In this document: piece after piece, positions 8,097 to 15,530 of the stretch
How the letters are laid out: each line of letters starts with the position of its first letter
How positions within the stretch are numbered: the stretch's first letter is position 1
Assembly (NCBI GenBank): GCA_035506575.1
Contig: DATJPD010000068.1
Span: 44,179-108,178 of the forward strand
Direction of reading: 5' to 3'
Source: DATJPD01 sp035506575
GTDB taxonomy: Bacteria; Pseudomonadota; Alphaproteobacteria; CACIAM-22H2
Length of the DNA stretch: 64,000 bases
Made by a program: the position numbers and the translations under genes
The notes under the pieces: generated by a model
Told to the model about the DNA's origin: nothing
Database searches by the model: none
Seen by the model: only the letters and a program-made list of their open reading frames with translations

Positions 8097-8246
8097 GCCA
8101 ATTCCCCTCTCCCGCGGGGAGAGGGTGGCGCGAAGCGCCGGGTGAGGGGCGGCGCTTGCTGCACGAGTGGCGCCCGTACCCGAAGCACCGCCCCTCACCC
8201 GCTCGCTGCCGCTCGCGACCTCTCCCCCCGGGAGAGGTGAGTTGGC
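8097..8246. repeat. Dispersed palindromic intergenic repeat, family 1 copy A
   Basis: This is a 150-bp imperfect inverted repeat. The ends GCCAA and TTGGC face each other. Inside are two smaller hairpins (CCTCTCCCGCGGGGAGAGG and CCTCTCCCCCCGGGAGAGG) and the paired GGTGAGGGGC/GCCCCTCACCC arms. A second copy with the same core occurs at 34852-34976. It codes for nothing plausible. Together with the small ORF above it fills the 359 bp between 7902 and 8260. Confidence 0.85.
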
Positions 8247-8260
8247 AGCGCTGGCGCTCG

Positions 8261-9124
8261 TCAGCCGACGACGAGGGCGCCGTGCTGGCTCTGGCCCTCG
8301 GTCATGCCGCGCGCCTTCATCCATTCGTAGGCGCGCGTGAACAGGGTGGGATCGTAATAGTCGACGTGCTTGTAGCGCACGAAGGCGCGCAGGAGCTCGT
8401 TCGGCTTCAATGCCCCCTTGGCGTGCGCCGCCACGTGGTGCGCGTATTTGTAGAAATCGGCATTGATGAGGTCGACCGCCTGGTTCTCGGCGTCGTAATA
8501 CGCCTTGCGCTGCTCGGGCGTGAGATCGGGGGCGACCACCTCGCCGCCGCGATAGAAGGAGGCCGCGACGATATGCGCGCCTTCCTTCAGGCCGAGGCTG
8601 ATGAACGGCTCCATGACCGTGACCGCGCGATGGTGCCGGCTCTTCAAGCCCGCATAGCGCATCTGCGGCAAGCCGCCGTTCTCGATCTTCACGTGCTCGC
8701 GTCCCACCGCACTCTCGAGCATCTGCAGGGTCGTGTAGTGCGAGCCCGTCAGCTCCTGCACGACGACCGGAACGTCGGCCATGTCGCGCGGAGTCTGCAG
8801 GTTATCGTCGAAGGTCAGGATCGCCTGGGCGGCCACGGCCGCGCGCAGGGCGGCGATGTTGCCGCCGCGCTGCCCGCGCTCGAGTCGGTCGATGCTCGCC
8901 CATTCGCAGACGTTGTAGCTGTCGGCCGAGCCGCATTCGAACTGCTGCTCCTTCAATCTTGCGAGAAACGGCGTGGCCGCGTTGTCCTTCTCGCGGTCGG
9001 CATAGGTCGCGGAGAAGCTGACATCGAGCCCGGCCTTGGCGAACAGGCCTTCCTCGATGCCGACGATCACGGGCAGGTCGAACACCGGGTTGTTGGGCGC
9101 GATCCTGACGACGGTATTGGCCAT
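8261..9124 (-). CDS. Substrate-binding-protein-like protein lacking a signal peptide
   Basis: The 287-residue protein has the NMT1/ThiY-type periplasmic binding fold (NPVFDLPVIVGIEEGLFAKAGLDV, then a binding domain with QMLESAVGREHVKIENGG). The start was placed at ATG 9124 because GAGG precedes it by eight bases, and homology begins at MANTVVRIAPNN. No hydrophobic export signal is found there or in the upstream frame. It may therefore be cytoplasmic, as some ThiY-like or enzyme-type relatives are, or use an unrecognised export route. A TATAAT box at about 9150-9157 on this strand, just past the GST stop, suggests its own promoter. The GST gene lies 37 bp upstream. Ligand unknown. Confidence 0.75.
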   Translation of the reverse strand: MANTVVRIAPNNPVFDLPVIVGIEEGLFAKAGLDVSFSATYADREKDNAATPFLARLKEQQFECGSADSYNVCEWASIDRLERGQRGGNIAALRAAVAAQAILTFDDNLQTPRDMADVPVVVQELTGSHYTTLQMLESAVGREHVKIENGGLPQMRYAGLKSRHHRAVTVMEPFISLGLKEGAHIVAASFYRGGEVVAPDLTPEQRKAYYDAENQAVDLINADFYKYAHHVAAHAKGALKPNELLRAFVRYKHVDYYDPTLFTRAYEWMKARGMTEGQSQHGALVVG

Positions 9125-9161
9125 GGCGTTCCTCGCGTTCATTGGATCGCCCATTATAAGC

Positions 9162-9881
9162 CTATTCGTCGAGCTCCGGGTAGCGGCGGAAGATGCCGTC
9201 CTCGTTGAATGGGATGCGGCGGTCCGAGCGCAGGTAGGCGGCGATCCTGGGCCGCGCCGCGACCGTCTCGTGCACCGCCGTAACCCGTTTGAACTTCTTC
9301 TCGATCCGCCGCATGGCGTTGGGAAAGGCATAGCGCAGCCCGGCGACGACCTGGAACAACGACAGGTCCGGATAGGTCAGCCGGTTCCCGATCAGGTGCC
9401 GGCCCTTTCCGGCCTTGTTGCGCGCCAGCACGGTGTCGAAATAGCCGAGATACTTCGGCACGCGGTTTTCGAGGAAGTCTCCTGTCCGCCGCCTGGCCTC
9501 CGGCTTCTGGTCCGCGTAATAGAGGCTGCTGGCGATCGGGTGGTGCGTGTCGTGCACCTCCACCACGAAATCGGCGATGGTCAGCTGCAACTGGTGCGCC
9601 CACAGCCGGCCGGCATCGGCTGCTGGCGCCAACCCGTGGCGGGCCCCGAGATAGAGAAGGATGTTGGCGGTCTGGCCGATCATCTGCCTGCCGGCCTTGA
9701 GGAACGGCGGTGCGAACGGCGGACGCTCGACGCTGCGCCCGTCCATCAGATCCATCATCGCGGACGTGCCCGAGCCTTCGCGGGCGACGTCCTCGTAGGA
9801 CGCACCGGCCTCCTCGAGCGCCAGGCGCACGAACTCGCCGCGGCCCTGGATGCTTGGCCAATAGTAGAGCTCATAACGCAT
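9162..9881 (-). CDS. Glutathione S-transferase family protein
   Basis: The product is 239 residues. The N-terminal thioredoxin-like domain begins YELYYWPSIQGRGEFVRLALEEAGASYEDV, the pattern of sigma/alpha-like GSTs in which an early Tyr activates glutathione. The helical C-terminal domain follows, with AADAGRLWAHQLQLTIADFVVE and a tail LRSDRRIPFNEDGIFRRYPELDE. It should be a cytoplasmic conjugating or detoxifying enzyme; the electrophile is unknown. It shares its strand with the signal-less binding protein and is divergent from the ABC operon at 9976 (94 bp between starts). Confidence 0.88.
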   Translation of the reverse strand: MRYELYYWPSIQGRGEFVRLALEEAGASYEDVAREGSGTSAMMDLMDGRSVERPPFAPPFLKAGRQMIGQTANILLYLGARHGLAPAADAGRLWAHQLQLTIADFVVEVHDTHHPIASSLYYADQKPEARRRTGDFLENRVPKYLGYFDTVLARNKAGKGRHLIGNRLTYPDLSLFQVVAGLRYAFPNAMRRIEKKFKRVTAVHETVAARPRIAAYLRSDRRIPFNEDGIFRRYPELDE

Positions 9882-9975
9882 GATTGAATCTCCGCGGGGT
9901 GACGGCTTTGCTTCAGCCGGCTAAAGTAGCGAAAAACCGGGCCGCACGGCAGCCCGCGAGAGGCAGGGAGGAGCG

Positions 9976-10944
9976 ATGACACTTCGAATGCATATGGCGA
10001 GGCTCGGCGGGCTGGCGCTGGTTGCAGCGGCGCTCGGCGCTCACGGGGCCTACGCGGCCAACGGCCTCAGCGTCACGGAGTACGGCGTGGCCGCGACCTC
10101 GCTGCCGTGGGGCGTGGCGCGCGATCAGGACCTGTTCAAGAAGAACGGCCTCGATTTCGACGGCATCATCAGCAGCCACGGCGGCGGCACGGCGGTGCGC
10201 AACATGACCGCGAGCGGCCTGCCGTTTGGCGAGATCGCCACGTCGGCGGCGATCGCCGCGGCGCAGGCCGGCCTCAACATCGTGTTCGTGTACAGCGCCA
10301 ACAACAACGGTGGCGACATGGCCTGGATGGTCCTGCCGTCCTCGCCGGTGAAGACGCTGGCCGATCTCAAAGGCCGCAAGGTGGGCTTCACCAATCCGCA
10401 TTCGACCACCGAGATGTTCCTCCGCATCGTGCTGAACAAGGCAGGCCTCGACAAGGACGTGACCGCGCTGCCGACGGGCGGCGTGGCGGCCGGCCTGACG
10501 ATGGTTGCCCAGGGTGCGATCGATTCAGCCGCCGCGGACGAACCCGCGTTCCTGCCCCAGGGCAAGTACCGGCAGCTGTTCTATGTCCGCGACCACATCC
10601 CGAACATCACCTGGACCGTCGGCATCACCACCCGCGAGTTCGCAGGCACGCATCCGGACATGATCCGCAAGCTCGTGCTCGCCCGGCGCCAGGCAGTCGA
10701 TTTCATCGCCGCCCATCCGGACGAGGCCGCCAAGACCTACGCCAAGGACTGGCAGATCGCACCCGACGTCGCCACGACCATCCTCAAGCAGCTGGTCGCA
10801 ACGAACTACTTCTCGCGCGGCGACTTCAACATGCCGGCACTCAAGACCGCCCTCGCCGGCCTCGACATGATGGGCGTGCTCGACAAGCCGGTCGATCTCG
10901 ACAAGCTCGTCGACAAGGAATTCCTGCCGGAGGATTTGCGGTGA
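9976..10944 (+). CDS. ABC transporter substrate-binding protein (SsuA/NMT1-like)
   Basis: This 322-residue binding protein starts at an ATG preceded by GGGAGGAGCG. A Sec signal (MARLGGLALVAAALGAHGAYA, about residues 9-29) is followed by the mature protein NGLSVTEYGVAATSLPWGVARDQ. The binding-fold phrases KTLADLKGRKVGFTNPHSTTE and DSAAADEPAFLPQGKYR place it in the SsuA/TauA/NMT1 class. It is the first gene of a tight operon: the ATPase gene starts inside its stop codon (GTGA), followed by two permeases. It would capture a small organic anion in the periplasm for this importer. Sulfonate, nitrate or an aromatic acid are typical ligands of the class. Confidence 0.9.
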   Translation: MTLRMHMARLGGLALVAAALGAHGAYAANGLSVTEYGVAATSLPWGVARDQDLFKKNGLDFDGIISSHGGGTAVRNMTASGLPFGEIATSAAIAAAQAGLNIVFVYSANNNGGDMAWMVLPSSPVKTLADLKGRKVGFTNPHSTTEMFLRIVLNKAGLDKDVTALPTGGVAAGLTMVAQGAIDSAAADEPAFLPQGKYRQLFYVRDHIPNITWTVGITTREFAGTHPDMIRKLVLARRQAVDFIAAHPDEAAKTYAKDWQIAPDVATTILKQLVATNYFSRGDFNMPALKTALAGLDMMGVLDKPVDLDKLVDKEFLPEDLR

Positions 10945-11756
10945 CGCCGCACGGGCCCGGACCAGCGACCGCACTGACCGCGGATGCCGTCGGGCACGTG
11001 TTCGGGCAGGCGGCCGGGGCCGCGGGCGTGCGGGCCCTGGACCGGGTGAGCCTCGAGCTCGATACGGGGGAATTCTTCAGCGTCATCGGGCCGTCGGGCT
11101 GCGGGAAGTCGACCTTGCTCGACATCGTGGCCGGACTGCTCGCGCCGACCGAGGGCCGCGTCAGCTTCGAAGGCCGAGCGGTTGCGGGCGAGGTGCCCGA
11201 GGGCATCGGCATCGTGTTCCAGGAGGACGCGAGCTTCCCCTGGCTCACGGTGTGGGACAACGTGGCGTTCGGGCTCAGGCGGCAAGGCATGGAGGCGATG
11301 GAGGTCGCACGGCGCGTCGACTACGCCGTGGGTTTCATGGGGCTGGGCGGGTTCGCCCGGCACTACCCGGCGCAGCTCTCGGGCGGGATGCGCCAGCGCG
11401 TCTGCATCGCGCGCACGCTGGTCCTGCAGCCGCGCCTCATCCTGCTCGACGAGCCGTTCGGCGCCTTGGACCAGCAGACGCGGCTGCTCATGGGCGAAGA
11501 GCTGCTGCGGCTGTGGCGGGAGACGCACGCGACCGTGATGCTGATCACCCACTCGCTCGACGAGGCGGCGATGCTGTCCGACCGCGTGGGCGTCATGTCG
11601 GCGCGACCAGGACGGTTCATCAGCACCTTGGCCACCGGCTGGGGACGCGACCGGGATTCCGAGGTGATCAAGGACCGGCGCTTCGGCGAGCTCACGGCCG
11701 AGATGTGGGGCTATCTGCGCGCCGAATCCATGCGCGCCCTCAAGTCGCCCGCATGA
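10941..11756 (+). CDS. ABC transporter ATP-binding protein (SsuB/TauB-like)
   Basis: The start is the GTG at 10941, which overlaps the upstream TGA and has GGAGG eight bases before it. The product is 271 residues. All ATPase motifs are intact: Walker A GPSGCGKST, Q-loop VFQED, signature LSGGMRQR, Walker B LILLDEPF, D-loop GALDQQT and H-loop with ITHSLDEA. The sequence is of the NrtD/SsuB/TauB class, which powers importers for nitrate, sulfonates and similar compounds. It sits on the cytoplasmic face with the two permeases encoded next. It overlaps the first permease by ATGA. Confidence 0.93.
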   Translation: MTPHGPGPATALTADAVGHVFGQAAGAAGVRALDRVSLELDTGEFFSVIGPSGCGKSTLLDIVAGLLAPTEGRVSFEGRAVAGEVPEGIGIVFQEDASFPWLTVWDNVAFGLRRQGMEAMEVARRVDYAVGFMGLGGFARHYPAQLSGGMRQRVCIARTLVLQPRLILLDEPFGALDQQTRLLMGEELLRLWRETHATVMLITHSLDEAAMLSDRVGVMSARPGRFISTLATGWGRDRDSEVIKDRRFGELTAEMWGYLRAESMRALKSPA

Positions 11757-12520
11757 CCAGCCTGCCCCGGAGATTCATCGGGCCCATCCGCGTCGCGGTC
11801 GTGATCGCGATGATCGGCGCCGTGGAAATCCTGTGCCGCACGGGCGTCATCGATCCGTTCACCATGATCGCCCCCAGTGCCATGGTCGTGGCCCTCGTTC
11901 GCATCCTCGAGACCGGCCACATCGGGCCCGATGCCGCGTTCACGCTCACCAACACCCTGGCGGCCATCGCCGTGTCGGTCGTCCTCGGCTTCGTCCTGGG
12001 CGCCATCGTGCACGGCCTGCCGCGCCTGCGGCGCGTGATCACGCCGCTGCTGGCGGCGTATTACGCGGTGCCGACCTTCGTCTTCTATCCGGTGCTGATC
12101 GTGCTGTTCGGGCTCAACCGCCTGCCGCTGATCGCGATCGGCGCCGCCCTCGGCGTCGTGGGCATGATGGTGAGCACCTTGGACGGCCTCGACCGGGTGC
12201 CGCGCGTGCTGCTGAAGACGGCGACCGCCTACCGCATGACGCCCTTTTCCGTGGCGCTGCGCATCAAGCTGCCGGCCGCGGCCCCGCAGCTCTTCACCGG
12301 CGTCAAGCTGGCGGTCACCTATTCGATCATCGGCACCTTGGCCGGCGAGTTCATCCTCTCGGTGGCGGGGCTCGGCCGGCGCCTCGCCATCGCCTACAAC
12401 GACCTCGACAATCCGACGATGTACGGACTGTTGCTGCTCGTGCTGACCACGGTCGTGGTCCTGAATGCGATCGTCTTCCACTGCGAGCGGCGCGTGTACA
12501 GGCGCTGGCAGCGCACATGA
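11753..12520 (+). CDS. ABC transporter permease 1 (SsuC/TauC-like)
   Basis: This 255-residue inner-membrane permease has about six transmembrane helices. It carries the BPD_transp_1 'EAA' loop in the form KTATAYRMTPFSVALRIKLPAAAPQLFTG, which docks onto the ATPase. The ATG lies within the stop codon of the ATPase gene, so translation is coupled. It is the first of two different SsuC-type permeases in this operon, so the importer is probably a heterodimer, unlike the homodimer usual for SsuABC. A 67-bp gap with a repeat separates it from the second permease. Confidence 0.9.
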   Translation: MTSLPRRFIGPIRVAVVIAMIGAVEILCRTGVIDPFTMIAPSAMVVALVRILETGHIGPDAAFTLTNTLAAIAVSVVLGFVLGAIVHGLPRLRRVITPLLAAYYAVPTFVFYPVLIVLFGLNRLPLIAIGAALGVVGMMVSTLDGLDRVPRVLLKTATAYRMTPFSVALRIKLPAAAPQLFTGVKLAVTYSIIGTLAGEFILSVAGLGRRLAIAYNDLDNPTMYGLLLLVLTTVVVLNAIVFHCERRVYRRWQRT

Positions 12521-12526
12521 CCCAGC

Positions 12527-12587
12527 CTCCGCTAAAGCTCCGGCGGGCAAGCCTCGTGCGCCGAAGCTCCGGCAGGGGCGAAGGCGG
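12527..12587. repeat. Short repeat element at the junction of the two permease genes
   Basis: The 61 bases between the permeases contain AAGCTCCGGC twice (12535-12544 and 12564-12573), flanked by CCTCCGC and GGCGGA at the ends. This resembles the 'CGCCGAAGCT...GAAGGCGGA' palindromic intergenic repeats common in alphaproteobacteria. Its right end directly abuts the ATG of permease 2 and provides the purine-rich stretch in front of it. Other junctions in this operon are 4-bp overlaps, so the element looks like a later insertion. Confidence 0.55.
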
Positions 12588-13349
12588 ATGACGACGGTGC
12601 CGCCCTTCCGGCTGCCGGGCCCGCGCTGGGACGCGCTGTGGTTCGCCATCGCCGTACTCCTGGTGTGGCAGGGGCTTGCCGCCTGGGTCGGCACGGAGGG
12701 TCTGTCGTCGCCGGAGGTCACCGCGGCGCGGCTCGGCAACATGATGGCGGCCCCCGATTTCTGGATGCATGCCGCGGCCACGGCGCGGGCGATGCTATGG
12801 TCGATCCTCTACACGATCGTGGGCGGTCTCCTGATCGGCCTCAGCCTCGGGCTGTGGCGCATGGCGGGCGAGATCGCCGAGCCGATCCTCAACTCGCTCT
12901 ATGCCATCCCGAAGATCACGCTCTACCCGGTCATCCTGCTGTTCTTCGGCCTCGGCATTCCGGCCAAGGTCGCCTTCGGGGTAGCGCACGGCATCTTCCC
13001 GGTGGTCCTGCTGACGATCAGCGGCGTGCGGGCGACCCGGCCGGTGATCGTGCGCACCGCGCGCGCGATGCGGCTCTCGCCCGTGCAGACGATCCTCCAT
13101 GTGCTGGTGCCCGCCGCCCTGCCGGAGATCTTCACGGGGCTGCGGATCGGCATCGTGCTGGCGATGTTCGGCACCTTGATCGGCGAGCTGTTCGCGTCCG
13201 AGCGCGGGCTCGGGTTCCTCTTGATGCAGGGCGTGGACCGCGGCGACGTGCCCACGATCATGGCGCTGGCGGTGCTCCTGTTCGCGGTCGCGGTCGCGAC
13301 CGGCCTGGTGCTGCTCGCCATCGACCGCAAGCTCCGGCATGCGGGCTAG
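12588..13349 (+). CDS. ABC transporter permease 2 (SsuC/TauC-like)
   Basis: The 253-residue permease has about six transmembrane helices (LWFAIAVLLVWQGLAAWVG at the start, AVLLFAVAVATGLVLLAI at the end). Its EAA-type loop is RTARAMRLSPVQTILHVLVPAALPEIFTG. It differs clearly in sequence from permease 1, so the two probably form a heterodimeric channel with the ATPase encoded upstream. The ATG at 12588 follows AGGGGCGAAGGCGG, which comes from the repeat element. The last eleven bases overlap the start of the following MFS gene. Confidence 0.9.
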   Translation: MTTVPPFRLPGPRWDALWFAIAVLLVWQGLAAWVGTEGLSSPEVTAARLGNMMAAPDFWMHAAATARAMLWSILYTIVGGLLIGLSLGLWRMAGEIAEPILNSLYAIPKITLYPVILLFFGLGIPAKVAFGVAHGIFPVVLLTISGVRATRPVIVRTARAMRLSPVQTILHVLVPAALPEIFTGLRIGIVLAMFGTLIGELFASERGLGFLLMQGVDRGDVPTIMALAVLLFAVAVATGLVLLAIDRKLRHAG

Positions 13350-14709
13350 CCTGCAGGACCCCGGCTTCAACATCGTCGCCCGCATCGAGCGGCTGCCGGT
13401 CTCGCGCTGGCATCACTGGATGCGCAGCATCGTAGGGACGGCGATGTTCTTCGATGCATTCGACGCCATCGCGATCGCCTATGTCCTGCCGGTGCTCATC
13501 CCGCTGTGGAAGCTCGGCCCGCAGGAGATCGGTGGGATGATCTCGGTCGGCTACGCGGGCCAGGTCGTGGGCTCGCTGCTCTTCGGCTGGCTCGGCGAGC
13601 GCATCGGCCGCATCCCGACCGCGATCATCACCATCGCCCTCTTCTCGCTCGCGAGCCTCGCCTGCGTGTTCGCCGACAGCTACCAGACGCTCCTGTGGCT
13701 GCGCCTGGTGCAGGGTGTTGGGCTCGGAGGAGAAACTCCGCCGATGCACGCCTACATCAACGAGTTCGCGAAAGCCGAGCAGCGCGCGCGGTTCACCCTC
13801 GTGTTCCAGCTCGGATTTGCGTTCGGCATCCTGGGGGCATCGCTCGCCGGCGCGTGGGTCGTGCCGACCCTCGGCTGGCGCTGGATGTTCATCCTCGGCA
13901 CCGTGCCGGCCTTCCTTACGGTGCCGCTGCGCTGGATGCTGCCGGAATCGCCGCGCTGGCTGGCGAGCCGCGGCCGTTTTGCAGAGGCCGACCGGGTTCT
14001 CAGCCGCATCGAGCAGACCATCGCGCGCCAGCATGGCCGTGCGTTGCCGCCCGTCGCTGCCGATGCCCCCGCGGCCCCGTACGCCGAAACGCGGCTCGGC
14101 GATCTGTTCCGCGGGATCTACCTGCGCCGGACCCTGTCGGTCTGGGGGCTGTGGTTCTGCACGTACTTCGTCGGCTACGGCATGACCGGGTGGCTGCCGT
14201 CGCTCTATCGCACGCAGTTCCATTTGAGCGTGCAGGACGCGCTCAATTTCAGCCTCATCGCCCAGGCGGTGAGCATCTGCGGCTCGATCGCGGTCGCGTT
14301 CCTCGTCGACCGCACGGGACGAAAGGCCTGGTTCACGGCCGCGTTGCTGCTGGCCTCGCTGCCGCTGTTTGCGCTGTGGAACGCGCCGCAGATGAGCGTC
14401 GTGACCGTGCTGATCCTGGTTTGCGGCTGCCTGCCCGCGATCGCCTCGGTGTCGATCTCGCTCGGCATGTTCACGGCCGAGAACTATCCGACCCACCTGC
14501 GCGCCTTGGGCGGCGGCATCGCCGGCGCCTGGCTGCGCGCCGCCTCTGTCCTCGGGCCTTACCTGGTCGGCCTGATCCTGCCGATGGCCGGGCTCGGAGC
14601 GGTGTTCGTCATGTTCGGGATCGCCGCCGTCATCGGCGGCGCGATCTGCGCGCTGTTCGCCACGGAAACCGGCGGCAAGGTGCTGGAGCGCGTGTCGCCG
14701 GCGGCGTGA
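13339..14709 (+). CDS. MFS transporter (AAHS/sugar-porter-like, 12 TM)
   Basis: The 456-residue protein has about 12 membrane helices. It shows FFDAFDAIAIAYVLPVLIP in TM1, motif A as FGWLGERIGRIPTA, and an acidic Gly-rich GVGLGGETPPMHAYINEF region in TM4, all like aromatic-acid or metabolite:H+ symporters. Its start overlaps the upstream permease by 11 bp, so it is probably the last gene of the ABC operon. Two unrelated transporters in one operon suggest import of one compound and exchange or export of a product, or two affinities for the same compound. That part is inference. Confidence 0.9.
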   Translation: MRASLQDPGFNIVARIERLPVSRWHHWMRSIVGTAMFFDAFDAIAIAYVLPVLIPLWKLGPQEIGGMISVGYAGQVVGSLLFGWLGERIGRIPTAIITIALFSLASLACVFADSYQTLLWLRLVQGVGLGGETPPMHAYINEFAKAEQRARFTLVFQLGFAFGILGASLAGAWVVPTLGWRWMFILGTVPAFLTVPLRWMLPESPRWLASRGRFAEADRVLSRIEQTIARQHGRALPPVAADAPAAPYAETRLGDLFRGIYLRRTLSVWGLWFCTYFVGYGMTGWLPSLYRTQFHLSVQDALNFSLIAQAVSICGSIAVAFLVDRTGRKAWFTAALLLASLPLFALWNAPQMSVVTVLILVCGCLPAIASVSISLGMFTAENYPTHLRALGGGIAGAWLRAASVLGPYLVGLILPMAGLGAVFVMFGIAAVIGGAICALFATETGGKVLERVSPAA

Positions 14710-14722
14710 CGCGCGCTGGCGC

Positions 14723-14950
14723 TCAGGGCGCCAACACGGCCAGGAATTCGGGTTGGGCCGCCGCGCCCGATTCCGCGGCCTGGCAGACCCGATCGGCGGC
14801 CACGGTCGTCCCGGGCGGAATGACGATGCAGAGGTTCTCGGCCAGCTGCCGCCACTCGGCGGCTCCGGCGGTGACGTTCCAACCGAGGGCCACGGCCAAG
14901 CTCAGCCCGCAGCACATCGCCATGAAATCCGAAACCCAGTTCTCCGGCAT
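14723..14950 (-). CDS. Hypothetical 75-residue protein
   Basis: The ATG at 14950 has GGAG six bases upstream. An in-frame ATG at 14962 lacks this. The protein has a moderately hydrophobic N-terminal segment (FMAMCCGLSLAVALGWNVTAG), then NLCIVIPPGTTVAADRVCQAAE with two further cysteines. It could be a small exported protein with a weak signal sequence. No family is recognised. It is convergent to the MFS gene, with 13 bp between stops. AT-rich sequence at 15055-15080 lies upstream and may hold its promoter. Confidence 0.4.
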   Translation of the reverse strand: MPENWVSDFMAMCCGLSLAVALGWNVTAGAAEWRQLAENLCIVIPPGTTVAADRVCQAAESGAAAQPEFLAVLAP

Positions 14951-15121
14951 GATGAACTCCATTCATGTGCCGGCCTGCTGGTTCCTGGGCATCCCGTCCT
15001 CCCGTAACGTGATGCAATCCGCTTGCCAGCGCCGCCATCTCAGCCTGGAGCGGTTTTAACCTAAAAAATTTAAGAAAATGTTGCGCCGCAGCGGTATTTC
15101 GGGGCTTGCGGCCACGAAATC

Positions 15122-15520
15122 TCAGGCCGCAGGGGGGCCGTCGTCGCTTACCGGTGCCGTAACCACAATGAAGGTCAGCGCCCCCAGCCCGGTGTTGTAG
15201 AGGGCGTGCTCGACCCCCGGCGGGATGAAGATCACGTCGTGCCGCCGCACCACCTGCTTCTGCCCCGCGATCTCCATCAGCCCTTCGCCCTCGAGCACGT
15301 GATAGACCTGCTCCTGCACCGTGTGCGTATGCGGGGCCACGTACGCCTTGGGCTGATAGGTCGAGATCCGGTGGTCGACCTGCCGCGAGCCGGTCGTTTC
15401 CGGATGCACCAACAGCTTCGAGAGCGCGCCGCCGTGGTGGCCCGGCAGCTCGTCCCACGGCACCTCCGCAATGTTGCGGATCACGGGCTTCCGGTCGCCC
15501 GCAGGCTTCGCCTTGGTCAT
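15122..15520 (-). CDS. Cupin-domain protein
   Basis: The 132-residue single-domain cupin has metal-ligand motif 1 as PHTHTVQEQVYHVLEGEG (H, H, E/Q and a later Gly) and motif 2 around PPGVEHALYNTG. This is the usual small cupin barrel that binds Fe, Mn or Ni. It may be an isomerase, dioxygenase or ligand-binding accessory. It lies 10 bp downstream of the ThDP enzyme on the same strand, so the two are very likely cotranscribed and may act on the same keto-acid or its product. The exact reaction cannot be read from the sequence. Confidence 0.85.
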   Translation of the reverse strand: MTKAKPAGDRKPVIRNIAEVPWDELPGHHGGALSKLLVHPETTGSRQVDHRISTYQPKAYVAPHTHTVQEQVYHVLEGEGLMEIAGQKQVVRRHDVIFIPPGVEHALYNTGLGALTFIVVTAPVSDDGPPAA

Positions 15521-15530
15521 GGCCCCTCTC

